Of a stretch of 44,837 bases of DNA, positions 1 through 8,079 are shown piece by piece. The first letter of the stretch is position 1. Each line of letters starts with the position of its first letter. Location: assembly GCA_022788185.1 (NCBI GenBank), contig JALEVV010000007.1, positions 1-44,837 on the forward strand. Direction: 5' to 3'. The translations under genes were made by a program, and so were the position numbers. The notes under the pieces are model-generated. The model was not told the DNA's origin, did not search any database, and saw only the letters and a list, made by a program, of their open reading frames with translations. The stretch is from Spirochaetales bacterium. Lineage in GTDB: Bacteria; Spirochaetota; Spirochaetia; Sphaerochaetales; Sphaerochaetaceae.

Positions 1-613
1 CATGAACAACAACACTCGGTATTCCCTGAAGCAGTGCCAGGTACTGAAATGATCTGGCAAAACCGGCACATACTCCAATTCCTCTGAAGAATACACTCCA
101 CATGCTCTGATCAAGATAGTCAAGAGAATATTCGATGGTGGATCCAAGGTAATCATAAATATGATAAAGTTTGATCCAGTCATTCGGATCATCTTTTATG
201 TAGTCAGAGAATCTGGAAACCACTCGTATAAATTCCTGTTTGTCTTCCTTCAGTGATTCCTGATGGGTATATGACAGACAGACGATACCAGCCAGTTCGT
301 CGGCAATCAGCGTTGGTTTATAGGTGGTTTTCAGCCGGTCCACCCAGAAAACACCTGGATTATCATCAAGAAATCCTTCAAAGATTCTTAATGCATCTGA
401 TCTTGGCAGTATGGTGGAAACCTCGGTTTCACAGTTATACACGGCATCCTCTATTTCATTATAGAGAATTTGTTCTTTGTCATTGAGGGTATTGTAAAAC
501 CAATCTGTTGATGGTACTTCAGCATTAAGAGAATGTGCACACGAGAACATTATAATAAGAAAGATAAGCTTTCTGATCTGCTCAATGTACCTTCTCACGA
601 TTAGTCTCCTCAT
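1..613 (-). CDS. Transglutaminase-like secreted protein (3' end outside window)
   Basis: No in-window stop codon; the frame stays open from an ATG at 613 to the left edge. The start is preceded by a GACCAGG/AGGAG-like stretch. About 204 residues are visible. An N-terminal basic stretch and hydrophobic run (LIFLIIMFSCAHSLNA) look like an export signal. The last visible part reads GVCAGFARSFQYLALLQG, the usual setting of the catalytic cysteine in transglutaminase-core (papain-fold) domains; the His and Asp would lie beyond the edge. It follows a terminator that ends the lipoprotein operon, and a weak TTTACG-N17-TACATT promoter candidate (627-655) lies just upstream. Family knowledge: such proteins are peptidases or cross-linking enzymes, often extracytoplasmic. 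Substrate unknown. Confidence 0.75.
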   Translation of the reverse strand, partial: MRRLIVRRYIEQIRKLIFLIIMFSCAHSLNAEVPSTDWFYNTLNDKEQILYNEIEDAVYNCETEVSTILPRSDALRIFEGFLDDNPGVFWVDRLKTTYKPTLIADELAGIVCLSYTHQESLKEDKQEFIRVVSRFSDYIKDDPNDWIKLYHIYDYLGSTIEYSLDYLDQSMWSVFFRGIGVCAGFARSFQYLALLQGIPSVVVH

Positions 614-653
614 CCTGGTCTGAAAAAATGTATTGTCAGACAGGATAAGCGTA

Positions 654-681
654 AAAGCCACCGGGCTTACCCGGCAGCTTT
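654..681 (-). terminator. Rho-independent terminator after the lpo operon
   Basis: On the minus strand AAAGC-TG-CCGGG, loop, CCCGG-TG-GCTTT forms a near-perfect hairpin followed by TTTTACG. It lies 15 nt after the stop of the LPP20-like lipoprotein gene and before the transglutaminase-like gene. Confidence 0.7.
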
Positions 682-696
682 CACACCTTGAATGCT

Positions 697-1239
697 TTAC
701 TTTCTTCCGAAGTATTTATCGATTGCTGCATTCATCTTGTCTGTTGCTTCAATGGCAGCGGCATTTGTCTGGAATGTCTGCTGGTTTTCAGCAAATGTGG
801 TTTTCAAAATCTCTGCAAAATCCTTGATTGGCATTTTTGCAAGGACATAAACACCGTCATCCTGCTGAGCATACTTGTAGACTACTCCGGCAATGATGGC
901 TTTAGCACTCTGTTTTGATACAGACTCAAAGGCCTGTAAAGACTGCATGTTGTTTGTTGCCAGTTCACCGGCATCATTAAGATATGTAGTTACAATTGTA
1001 TCAACGGAATTGCTGACATACTGAGCAAGAGCTGCGTTTACATTAGCTTTTGCCCATTCTCTTGAAGTCATCAGGTTGCTTCCTTTTGCATAACCTACCT
1101 CATAGTGATACTCTTCAGTATCTGCCGGAGGATTATTCCACCAGTCTTCAGGAATCTTTTCCGTAGGCTTTGTGGCGCATCCGACAAAACATAGCAGAAT
1201 AGCTGCTATTACAAACATTGATAAGATAGTTCTTTTCAT
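697..1239 (-). CDS. LPP20-like lipoprotein
   Basis: About 180 residues. The start chosen is the ATG at 1239 (MKRTILSMF), 5 nt after AGAGGAG, rather than an upstream in-frame codon at 1269 that lacks a ribosome site. The signal peptide ends in a lipobox (LLCFVGC), so it is probably a lipoprotein. After the Cys come a proline-rich segment (EDWWNNPPAD) and a YHYEVGYAKGSNL stretch resembling the LPP20 pattern (W..P....YI.A.G.g.s...A). The rest is helical and alanine-rich, with no catalytic motif. It is last in the lpoB-COG3014-LPP20 set and is followed by a terminator. LPP20-type proteins are envelope lipoproteins of unknown biochemical role; membership here is by pattern and neighbourhood. Confidence 0.7.
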   Translation of the reverse strand: MKRTILSMFVIAAILLCFVGCATKPTEKIPEDWWNNPPADTEEYHYEVGYAKGSNLMTSREWAKANVNAALAQYVSNSVDTIVTTYLNDAGELATNNMQSLQAFESVSKQSAKAIIAGVVYKYAQQDDGVYVLAKMPIKDFAEILKTTFAENQQTFQTNAAAIEATDKMNAAIDKYFGRK

Positions 1240-1251
1240 ATTTACTCCTCT

Positions 1252-1269
1252 TTGCATCCTGTGATGCAA
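1252..1269. promoter_or_regulatory. Short palindrome in front of the LPP20-like gene
   Basis: TTGCATC-CTGT-GATGCAA is a perfect 7-bp inverted repeat just upstream of the ribosome site of the gene starting at 1239. It could be a small mRNA hairpin in the 106-nt intergenic region or an operator; no T-run follows, so it is not a terminator. Confidence 0.35.
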
Positions 1270-1345
1270 TTGTTCTTATTTGATTATCGGGCTTTATGCC
1301 CTCATTTACTAATTCATGTACGGGACAACATATGATGATGTATGT

Positions 1346-2350
1346 TTACAGATTGAATGCTTTTGAAAACTTCTGATCAAAATATCCATTAAGTTTTTTT
1401 CTCATGACAATTATTGCCCTTGCTTCAGCAGCATCATGTGTATACTGACCTTCTCGCCCCGAACACTTCCAGGTAAAGATGTTTTTGTTCTGCACCTGGT
1501 CCCGTATGATAACAGTCATTGAATAACTGATGAATTTCAGATCGTTTCCAGGAACATCAGTCGGCTCCATGGAAATATTGATGGATATGACGAACCTTGA
1601 GTCTTCATCCATTATGCTTATTCCATGGGAGGACAGTAACGAGTAAAAATCATCACTTAGGTTATCCCATGCTTCATCATTACATTCCACTGAAACTCCT
1701 GCATTATACTTCAGGTTTTCAATAAGGGATGATATTTCATTTCGTGCAGGTATCTTCTCTGCCAGCGATGCAAGCGGCGGTGCCACAACACTGAGAATCC
1801 TCATAGCCTCATCATATTTTACTAGACTGTCGGAAATGTTCCGGACCAGATAAAAGTTCACAAAAGAAATCTCGGACATATTCATATTGAAAGCCTGTTT
1901 GAGGCTCTTAGCTGAATCATTTGCCTGAGAGTAATAGTATTCCTTCGTTTTTTTCCTGTCTATCACGGCAAGTGAATAGTAATCCTTTCCATTATCCCAC
2001 CTTTCCCTGAATGATGTTCCCACCATGTTGGAAAGATTCACGCTGAGCGTTGAACCAGAGTCAAACAGATTCCGGTAACTGTCCTCAGAATAGTTATATG
2101 ATGAAGTGAATGCATTGCTGGTACTCACTGAAGTGCTGGTTGAGACTGAAGTTCCGAAAAAGGCTGCAAGCTGAGCCAATCCATCCTGGTCCGCGGATGA
2201 ACGGCTTCTTCCGTATCCGACGGCACAGATATAGGAATCCTCAGGATAATAACTGCTCCAATTATCAATCCATCCAGGCTGCTCTGCGGAAGCTGTAAGG
2301 GCCATTGAAGCAATGGCCCATACAACCATAGTGATCACTATTTTGCGCAT
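1346..2350 (-). CDS. LPP20-family secreted protein
   Basis: 334 residues. Cleavable signal peptide (MRKIVITMVVWAIASMALTA|SA) without a lipobox Cys. Residues about 25-60 carry the LPP20 signature: PGWIDNWSSYYPEDSYICAV, followed by GYGRSRSSADQDGLAQLAAF, a tryptophan-rich start, a 'YI.AVG' strand and an Ala/Leu helix. A Ser/Thr/Asn-rich stretch follows, then a mixed alpha/beta C-terminal region (roughly 220-330) of the kind seen in longer LPP20 homologues. The start overlaps the end of the COG3014-like gene by 13 nt, implying translational coupling. Likely periplasmic or envelope-associated with its neighbours; molecular function not known. Confidence 0.75.
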   Translation of the reverse strand: MRKIVITMVVWAIASMALTASAEQPGWIDNWSSYYPEDSYICAVGYGRSRSSADQDGLAQLAAFFGTSVSTSTSVSTSNAFTSSYNYSEDSYRNLFDSGSTLSVNLSNMVGTSFRERWDNGKDYYSLAVIDRKKTKEYYYSQANDSAKSLKQAFNMNMSEISFVNFYLVRNISDSLVKYDEAMRILSVVAPPLASLAEKIPARNEISSLIENLKYNAGVSVECNDEAWDNLSDDFYSLLSSHGISIMDEDSRFVISINISMEPTDVPGNDLKFISYSMTVIIRDQVQNKNIFTWKCSGREGQYTHDAAEARAIIVMRKKLNGYFDQKFSKAFNL

Positions 2351-3714
2351 GATGCAAAAATCAGATTGCTCTTTCCTTCACTGACTTCCACGCCTGTGAA
2401 GGTCCTGACGATATCACTTCCACCGGAGAGTTTGTATGTGACGGTAAAGTCATATGTTCCGGGATCCAGACTGAGACCAGCAACTGAAACTCTTGCTGGC
2501 AGGTACTGTCCCATTCTGGTATCCGCAACCTCAGTCTTATTCACTTCTTCCAAAGCCTTTGATCTTGCGTCTTCAGCTGCATCAAGTGCTGAAGAGCGAG
2601 CAGCACCTGCCAGTATGCCTGCTAATTTATTCTTTGACATGGCTGCTGAATAAGCTGCATCTGCAGCCTTTACTGCTGCTTCATATGCCTCATCGGCAGC
2701 TGCCTTAGCAGCAATAACTTTTGTATAGCCTCTGTAGAAACTCTTCAGATATGACACCTTTACTTCCATTGCCAATGCTCTCAAAGCTATGTCATTGAAG
2801 TCTTCAAGAACAGCTGTGTTAACACTCTGTCCATTTGAACACGTAAGAGTAACAGACTTTATCTGACTGGTACTTGGTTCGAACCAGGGCCATGAGACAA
2901 CATGATTTGCACCATTGGATCCCGGAACCATGACCTGGATTCCTTTCTTCTGTCCGATAAGTCCTTCAAAACTTACAAGATTTACCCTGACCTTGCCGCT
3001 TTCAACGTTGATTTCATCCTCCTTGACAGCACCTGCATAGGAATCAGAACCTTTAATTCTGTTAAGATCAACGGAAGCATTGGAAAGATCATTGTTGTTC
3101 CTGTACATGATAAGACTCATGTATGATGCCAGATTCGATCCGGTGAAGTCTTTAACTTTTGGTACATCAAGATACCTGAATGGATTTGGCGTGATAGCAA
3201 GGACAAGCTTTTCTAGGAAGCCTTCCTGTTCCTGCATGTTTGCCTTGAAATCCTTGTAAATCACTTCTGCCTGTCTGAGTTCGACCATTGCATCTTCTTC
3301 ATTACCCATCATGTAGTAAGCAATTGCCGAGAAGATGTTTACCAGCAGTTCCTCATATTTTTCTCCCGGATAGGCAATGGAATAATCATTTACAAGCAGT
3401 GCTTCCACATTTTCAGAGACGCTTGCAATACCGTATTCATCAATTGCATCCTGTGCGACTGCAAAGCTGTCAACAGCTTCCTGATACTGACCCGCATAAA
3501 GCTGTGCCATACCAAGATCCAGATAATATAGCACCTTGTCCTTATACGAATCTGCCTGAGACTTGATACTGGCAACAGACATTGCTGCATCATCAGCTTT
3601 CATCATGTTCTGAGTTTTGGCGTATTCGCTTTTTGAGACACCGGTCGAAGATGCGCATGAAAACAGTAATACCAATATAAGTCCCGCTACGATAAATCCA
3701 ATTGTTCTTTTCAT
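2338..3714 (-). CDS. COG3014-type lipoprotein with TPR-like region
   Basis: 458 residues. The signal peptide ends in lipobox LLFSC, so probably a lipoprotein. Residues about 55-170 contain helical repeats like tetratricopeptides (YYLDLGMAQLYAGQYQEAVD; later AIAYYMMGNEEDAMVELRQA). A Lys/Asp-rich beta region follows, then an alanine-rich helix of about 40 residues (AAADEAYEAAVKAADAAY) and a C-terminal beta domain. The order lpoB-COG3014-LPP20 recurs in many Gram-negative genomes, and the proteins are thought to act around the peptidoglycan/outer-membrane interface; that role is inference. It sits 24 nt downstream of lpoB and overlaps the next gene. Confidence 0.78.
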   Translation of the reverse strand: MKRTIGFIVAGLILVLLFSCASSTGVSKSEYAKTQNMMKADDAAMSVASIKSQADSYKDKVLYYLDLGMAQLYAGQYQEAVDSFAVAQDAIDEYGIASVSENVEALLVNDYSIAYPGEKYEELLVNIFSAIAYYMMGNEEDAMVELRQAEVIYKDFKANMQEQEGFLEKLVLAITPNPFRYLDVPKVKDFTGSNLASYMSLIMYRNNNDLSNASVDLNRIKGSDSYAGAVKEDEINVESGKVRVNLVSFEGLIGQKKGIQVMVPGSNGANHVVSWPWFEPSTSQIKSVTLTCSNGQSVNTAVLEDFNDIALRALAMEVKVSYLKSFYRGYTKVIAAKAAADEAYEAAVKAADAAYSAAMSKNKLAGILAGAARSSALDAAEDARSKALEEVNKTEVADTRMGQYLPARVSVAGLSLDPGTYDFTVTYKLSGGSDIVRTFTGVEVSEGKSNLIFASCAK

Positions 3715-3738
3715 GAATATATTCCCCCTGAAATATGA

Positions 3739-4353
3739 TTACCAGCGCACCGATGCTTCGGTTACAACCTTCTTAATCGAATCGTTTTCACCTGTCCAAA
3801 TAACCATTCCGCTCTCGATGTCGATAAGTTCTGCATATACAAAATATGTTCTTACAGATCTTTTTCCGCTCTTCTGTACAATGGTTTTGACTGATCCCTG
3901 AAGCATGAAATCGGCAGCAGCCTCGTTTGCGATTGATTTTGCATCATCAGGATTGGACCAAGCCTGCTGATTCATTATTTCCTTTCGAGTTTCAGTTCTC
4001 TGGCTATTGCTTGCCATGAAATCCGCTCTACCACTGTTGATAATTGAATTCTGCATCTTGGATGTGATGATTGACGTATCAATGTGTTCATCACTGTCAT
4101 TCCTGAAAGTCCCAACCAAAACGATGGGAAGACGGTTGTTCTGAGCCTCGAATCTGGCAAGTCTTGGTGATGAAAGACAAGCATCAACCAGATCATCACA
4201 GACAAGTCTCACATCAGTATCGTTCCAGTCTCCGGTCAAATCAATAACAGCTTCTGATGATACACGACTTACATTTGTAGATGCACATGAGACCAAAATG
4301 GTCACAGAGATAAGGCATATTGTCATCATGACAATACTCAATAATCGTTTCAT
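3739..4353 (-). CDS. lpoB: Penicillin-binding-protein activator LpoB-like lipoprotein
   Basis: 204 residues. The signal peptide ends in lipobox TILVSC. The mature start contains the LpoB hallmark VIDLTGDWNDTDVRL, followed by LPIVLVGTFRNDSDEHIDTS (predicted core strand and helix), FMLQGSVKTI and a final strand with MVIWTGE. Length and motif order match the LpoB/COG3417 family, outer-membrane lipoproteins that stimulate PBP1B-type peptidoglycan synthases in Enterobacteria. Spirochaetes carry related proteins, but the partner synthase is not in this window. First gene of the operon, with a sigma-70-like promoter 27-56 nt upstream of its ATG. Confidence 0.85.
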   Translation of the reverse strand: MKRLLSIVMMTICLISVTILVSCASTNVSRVSSEAVIDLTGDWNDTDVRLVCDDLVDACLSSPRLARFEAQNNRLPIVLVGTFRNDSDEHIDTSIITSKMQNSIINSGRADFMASNSQRTETRKEIMNQQAWSNPDDAKSIANEAAADFMLQGSVKTIVQKSGKRSVRTYFVYAELIDIESGMVIWTGENDSIKKVVTEASVRW

Positions 4354-4379
4354 TATTCTCCCTCCACATAGTTTTAATC

Positions 4380-4409
4380 ATTATATAGGTGAAATTCAGT
4401 CATTTTCAA
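4380..4409 (-). promoter_or_regulatory. Sigma-70-like promoter of the lpoB operon
   Basis: Minus-strand TTGAAA (4404-4409), 18-nt spacer, TATAAT (4380-4385). It is followed by a short leader with a GGAGGGAG ribosome site in front of lpoB. Confidence 0.7.
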
Positions 4410-4439
4410 TAAAAAAGTGATATTGAAGATTACTAAATT

Positions 4440-4625
4440 ATGGAACTCCACACTTTGACAGCCTGACCTGGAAGTGTGACCTCTCCGATTCATGAACTGT
4501 ACTCCTTCGGGCTATTGTAAGATGGAACATGGATGTTCTCCTCCTTCATGAGCCTTCTTACTACCTTCTCTGAAACGATATCCCCAGCATCCCTTGTCGG
4601 GGGGAGTTTCTTTATCGGATTGTAT
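4440..4625 (-). pseudogene. IS3-family transposase (OrfB) remnant
   Basis: The minus strand translates in one frame through SEKVVRRLMKEENIHVPSYN, then SPKEYSS, a TGA stop, and IGEVTLPGQ. That succession (helix-turn-helix ending in RRLMKEE, then a K.YSSY.GE-type segment) is typical of the N-terminal part of IS3-family OrfB transposases. The stop replaces the usual Tyr after YSS, no orfA or DDE catalytic domain is present, and the frame is lost on both sides, so this is a dead fragment of roughly 60 codons. It occupies most of the gap between the lpo operon and the lipoprotein pair. Confidence 0.65.
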
Positions 4626-4693
4626 GCGTCATTTCAGAATATCCAAATGACATCACATAACTCTGAATCAGGACGCCGAACAATGATTTTGTT

Positions 4694-4725
4694 ACAAAAC
4701 AGTGATTTTCAGTGTCCTGTTTTGT
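4694..4725. promoter_or_regulatory. Inverted repeat abutting the lipoprotein promoter
   Basis: ACAAAACAG (4694-4702) and CTGTTTTGT (4717-4725) are perfect 9-bp inverted arms separated by 14 nt. The right arm touches the -35 hexamer of the promoter at 4725-4753. Candidate operator; a remnant IS end is the alternative. Confidence 0.4.
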
Positions 4726-4753
4726 TGATTCAGTGAATAACCATGGTTACAAT
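4725..4753 (+). promoter_or_regulatory. Promoter of the tandem lipoprotein pair
   Basis: TTGATT (4725-4730), 17-nt spacer, TACAAT (4748-4753). The first gene starts 22 nt after the -10, behind an AAGGGGGAAA ribosome site. Confidence 0.5.
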
Positions 4754-4774
4754 GGGCCTATAAGGGGGAAAATT

Positions 4775-5725
4775 GTGAAAAAACTTATTCCTGTATTATG
4801 CATCATTCTTATTCTGTTTACGGCAATAAGCTGTAACTCAGACAATGCACCATCCGTAGGTGGCATTAAGATTTCTATCAATGACGGCATAAGCCGTGGA
4901 ATCGAGCCTAACATATCTCTGGATGCTGCTGAATACGTTGTAAGAGGATCAGGACCGAATGGTCAGGAGTTCAATGTTAACATTTCATCCTCAAAGGCAA
5001 CCTATACAAAGACAGATCTGATACCCGGAGAGTGGACAATAACTGCAGATGCCGTTAACTCCGGGAAGCAGGTAATAGGCTCTGACACCGTTACGGTTAC
5101 CGTAAAGCCGGGGCAGACAACGGAAGCCAGATTAACGATAACTGAAGAAGAAGGAGAAGGCACAATCGACATCTCCCTCACCGCACCCTCTGCAGGATAC
5201 ACTGCCGTAATCTCAAAAGTAACGGATGGAAGTCTGAAAGAACACACCTCAGCAAATATGGTTGTACAGGATAACGGTTCATATTCCGCATCGTTCTCCC
5301 TTATGAACGGGTATTACACCCTGAGCTTCACAAGTGATAACCCTGCAGTAAGCCTTCCCGCTCCGGTTGCATTCCGTATCGTAAAGGGTGACACCCTCAG
5401 CGTTTCATTCATGGCAGAATCAAAGGATGGCGGCTTTAATGTCACCATCAATGATAATATAGTCTCCACTCCCGTACTCACGCTCACGGCAAGTCCTGAT
5501 ACAGCCGGAAAAGGAGGAACCATCAGCGTAAATGCATCTGCGGATGAAGGAACATATGCTTACCAATGGTATGTTGACGGTCGATATATTGACAATTTGA
5601 GCAGTTCCCTTCAGGTATCCTTCACGGAAGCAGGTAACCATGAGGTTTCATGCATTGCAGCTGATTCCTCAACAGGCATATGGATATCAGCAAAAACAAC
5701 CGTCACGGTAAAGGAGGAGGATTGA
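4775..5725 (+). CDS. Lipoprotein, paralogue of the next gene
   Basis: 316 residues from a GTG at 4775, chosen because a strong AAGGGGG site sits 8 nt upstream and the signal peptide (KKLIPVLCIILILFTAISC) begins there; an earlier in-frame ATG would place junk ahead of it. Cys at the end of the hydrophobic run makes it a probable lipoprotein. The mature part is all-beta: an N-terminal domain (IKISINDGISRGI ... PGEWTITADA ... VTVKPGQTT), a middle domain (GEGTIDISLTAPSAGY), and a C-terminal Ig/PKD-like domain (GTYAYQWYVDGRYID). The same order recurs in the N-terminal 310 residues of the gene 4 nt downstream, so the pair arose by tandem duplication. Surface or periplasmic location inferred; function unknown. 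Confidence 0.8.
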   Translation: MKKLIPVLCIILILFTAISCNSDNAPSVGGIKISINDGISRGIEPNISLDAAEYVVRGSGPNGQEFNVNISSSKATYTKTDLIPGEWTITADAVNSGKQVIGSDTVTVTVKPGQTTEARLTITEEEGEGTIDISLTAPSAGYTAVISKVTDGSLKEHTSANMVVQDNGSYSASFSLMNGYYTLSFTSDNPAVSLPAPVAFRIVKGDTLSVSFMAESKDGGFNVTINDNIVSTPVLTLTASPDTAGKGGTISVNASADEGTYAYQWYVDGRYIDNLSSSLQVSFTEAGNHEVSCIAADSSTGIWISAKTTVTVKEED

Positions 5726-5729
5726 CATC

Positions 5730-8030
5730 ATGAAAAAGAGTTTTGTTTTTATAACCATCATCGCCCTTCTCTTCTCTCTCATCGGATGCAGCACAGACAA
5801 TGCCCCCCTTACGGGAAGTATCAAAGTGTCGGTAAATGACTCCACTTCAAGAACAATTACTTCTGATGTATCACCTGAAGCAGTAAAGTATATGGTTGAA
5901 GGAACAGCTCCTGATGGCTCTCCTGTTTCATTTGAACTCAGTGAAAGCACCCCTTCATGGACAAATGCGGAAGCCGCACCCGGAAACTGGAGCTTCACAG
6001 CCACAGCATACAATGCTGACGGAAAGGCAATAGGAGATGGATCCTCATCTGCCACTGTCGTGCCCGGCCAGGGGACATCTGTTACGATTGAGGTCAATGA
6101 ATACAGCGGTACGGGAAATCTTACCGTCAACCTTACAGGATTAACCTCTGATCGGGTCAGATATACTGCAACAATCTATAATACGACAGAATTAGTTAAA
6201 TCAGCCACATTCACTGAAGGGAAGGTAACATTCACGCTCCCGAATGGTTTCTATGCACTGGTTCTGTCCTGCGACAATGCATCAATAAACATGCCCGCTG
6301 CTGAAGCCGTCCGTATCATGAAAGACGATAATCTGAGTGTATCCTACTCCATCTGCGATCACGGCGGTGTTGAAGCCGTAATCAGTAACGGGATAAAGCC
6401 ATGTCCTGAGATGAGCATTACACTGAGCAGTGAAAGTATAAATGTCGGTGAGGAAGTAACCGCAGCAGTCTCCATTACTCCGGGAACCTACAATTATGTC
6501 TGGTACGTGAATGATGTCATGCTTGAATCAGTTAACGGGAATTCCGTAGACATCACACTTGAAGACGAAGGTGGCTATAAAATCACCTGTATTGCATACG
6601 ACACGGAAACAGGTGTTGTATGGTCACAGGAGGCAACGGTAAATGTTATTACACCTCGGATGAATACGGTATCATTCTACAGCGGCAATAAACTCATTGA
6701 GACAAGGGAGTGTCCAGCCGGTAGTACCCAGACATTCCCGACAATCGAGCTGGGTGAAGGTTTTACACTTTCAGGCTGGAAAGCTGAAGATAGTGATGAC
6801 CTGATTACGGATGAGAGCTTCTCATTGCCCTACTCGGAGGAAGAATATAAGTATTATGCAGATATTGATACAGAGCTTTTGAGGATCGATAAGACCGGTG
6901 CTGTTTATGGAACGGATTCTCTTAAGAACTCCAGTACAATTACAGAAGTTGTCATTCCATATTCAATTAATGGAAAGGCAGTTACTTCGATAGGATACGA
7001 GGCTTTCTACTATAAAGGTACACAACTAACAAAAATATCAATCCCTGACTCTGTCACTTCCATCAAATACGGTGCATTCTCTGACTGTTCCAGCCTAACT
7101 GAAATCACAATCCCTAACTCTGTCACTTCAATTGGGGACGGTGCTTTCGGCGGCTGTTCCAGCCTTATCGGCATCACCATCCCTGACTCTGTCACTTCCA
7201 TCGGAAGCTCTGCTTTCTCCTACTGTTCCAGTCTCACCAGTATCACCATCCCTGACTCTGTCACTTCCATCGGGGAATCTGCTTTCAAATATTGTTCCAG
7301 CCTCACAAGCATCAATGTTTCAGATAACAACAAGTATTACAAATCAATAGATGGAGTATTGTTTGACAAGAATGCTGAAACAATCATAGCTTATCCTAAT
7401 GGTCATGGCTCCGAGTATGTAATCCCTGACTCTGTCACTTCCATCGGAGTGAGGGCTTTCAAGGACTGTTCCAGCCTCACCAGTATCACCTTCCCTGACT
7501 CCGTCACTTCAATCGGAGAATGGGCTTTCTCAGGCTGTTCCAGCCTCACCGACATCAATGTTTCAGATAACAACAAGTATTACAAGTCAGTCGATGGAAT
7601 ATTGTTTGATAAGAATGTACAGACAATCATTGTATATCCTTGTGGTAGAAGCTCGAATTACTACGCCATCCCTAACTCTGTCACTTCTATCGGATACGGT
7701 GCCTTCAACCGCTGTTCCAGACTTACCGGCATCACCATCCCTGACTCTGTCACTTCCATCGGAAGCGCTGCTTTCGGCGGCTGTTCCAGCCTTATCGGCA
7801 TCACCATCCCTGACTCTGTCACTTCCATCGGAGAAAGTGCCTTCTCCGGCTGTTGGAGACTCACCGGCATCACCATCCCTGACTCTGTCACTTCCATCGA
7901 AGACCGGGCCTTCGCATGGTGTTCCAGCCTTACCAGCATCAATATCAAGCAGAATCAGCAAACAACAAAACTTAAAGGAGCACCATGGGACGCACCTAAC
8001 GCCACGGTCAACTGGGATTACACAGACTAA
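5730..8030 (+). CDS. BspA-type leucine-rich-repeat lipoprotein
   Basis: 766 residues. Signal peptide with lipobox FSLIGC. Residues about 25-310 repeat the three beta domains of the preceding gene. Residues 310-380 form an InlB-B/Listeria-Bacteroides-type repeat (MNTVSFYSGNKLIE ... LSGWKAED). From about 385 to 750 come eleven LRR_5/BspA repeats of 23 residues (ITIPDSVTSIGSSAFSYCSS), interrupted twice by a DGVLFDKN-type hairpin repeat usual in this family. The end, GAPWDAPNATVNWDY, is a typical BspA cap. BspA proteins bind host matrix proteins or other bacteria in oral and gut species, so an adhesin role is plausible. The ribosome site (GGAGGAGG) lies inside the end of the previous gene, indicating coupled translation. 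A terminator follows. Confidence 0.88.
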   Translation: MKKSFVFITIIALLFSLIGCSTDNAPLTGSIKVSVNDSTSRTITSDVSPEAVKYMVEGTAPDGSPVSFELSESTPSWTNAEAAPGNWSFTATAYNADGKAIGDGSSSATVVPGQGTSVTIEVNEYSGTGNLTVNLTGLTSDRVRYTATIYNTTELVKSATFTEGKVTFTLPNGFYALVLSCDNASINMPAAEAVRIMKDDNLSVSYSICDHGGVEAVISNGIKPCPEMSITLSSESINVGEEVTAAVSITPGTYNYVWYVNDVMLESVNGNSVDITLEDEGGYKITCIAYDTETGVVWSQEATVNVITPRMNTVSFYSGNKLIETRECPAGSTQTFPTIELGEGFTLSGWKAEDSDDLITDESFSLPYSEEEYKYYADIDTELLRIDKTGAVYGTDSLKNSSTITEVVIPYSINGKAVTSIGYEAFYYKGTQLTKISIPDSVTSIKYGAFSDCSSLTEITIPNSVTSIGDGAFGGCSSLIGITIPDSVTSIGSSAFSYCSSLTSITIPDSVTSIGESAFKYCSSLTSINVSDNNKYYKSIDGVLFDKNAETIIAYPNGHGSEYVIPDSVTSIGVRAFKDCSSLTSITFPDSVTSIGEWAFSGCSSLTDINVSDNNKYYKSVDGILFDKNVQTIIVYPCGRSSNYYAIPNSVTSIGYGAFNRCSRLTGITIPDSVTSIGSAAFGGCSSLIGITIPDSVTSIGESAFSGCWRLTGITIPDSVTSIEDRAFAWCSSLTSINIKQNQQTTKLKGAPWDAPNATVNWDYTD
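7030..7945 (+). repeat. Tandem 69-bp repeats encoding BspA repeats
   Basis: About ten near-identical 69-bp units, each containing CCCTGACTCTGTCACTTCCA or a close variant, in two or three blocks separated by a different repeated segment (about 7312-7430 and 7554-7665). Identity at DNA level implies recent expansion or gene conversion. Confidence 0.85.
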
Positions 8031-8042
8031 TATCCCTCCCCT

Positions 8043-8073
8043 AAGTCCGAAGGTACTCCGCCTTCGGACTTTT
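8043..8073 (+). terminator. Terminator of the lipoprotein pair
   Basis: AAGTCCGAAGG, 7-nt loop, CCTTCGGACTT followed by TT; an 11-bp perfect stem just after the BspA gene. Confidence 0.8.
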
Positions 8074-8079
8074 GCCATG

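Noticed and set aside
4533-4736. Plus-strand open frame of 67 codons
   Set aside because: Antisense to the IS3 transposase fragment; no ribosome site; composition not protein-like.
7030-7945. Regular direct repeats suggestive of a CRISPR array
   Set aside because: The repeats are contiguous 69-bp coding units in frame with the BspA protein; there are no spacers.
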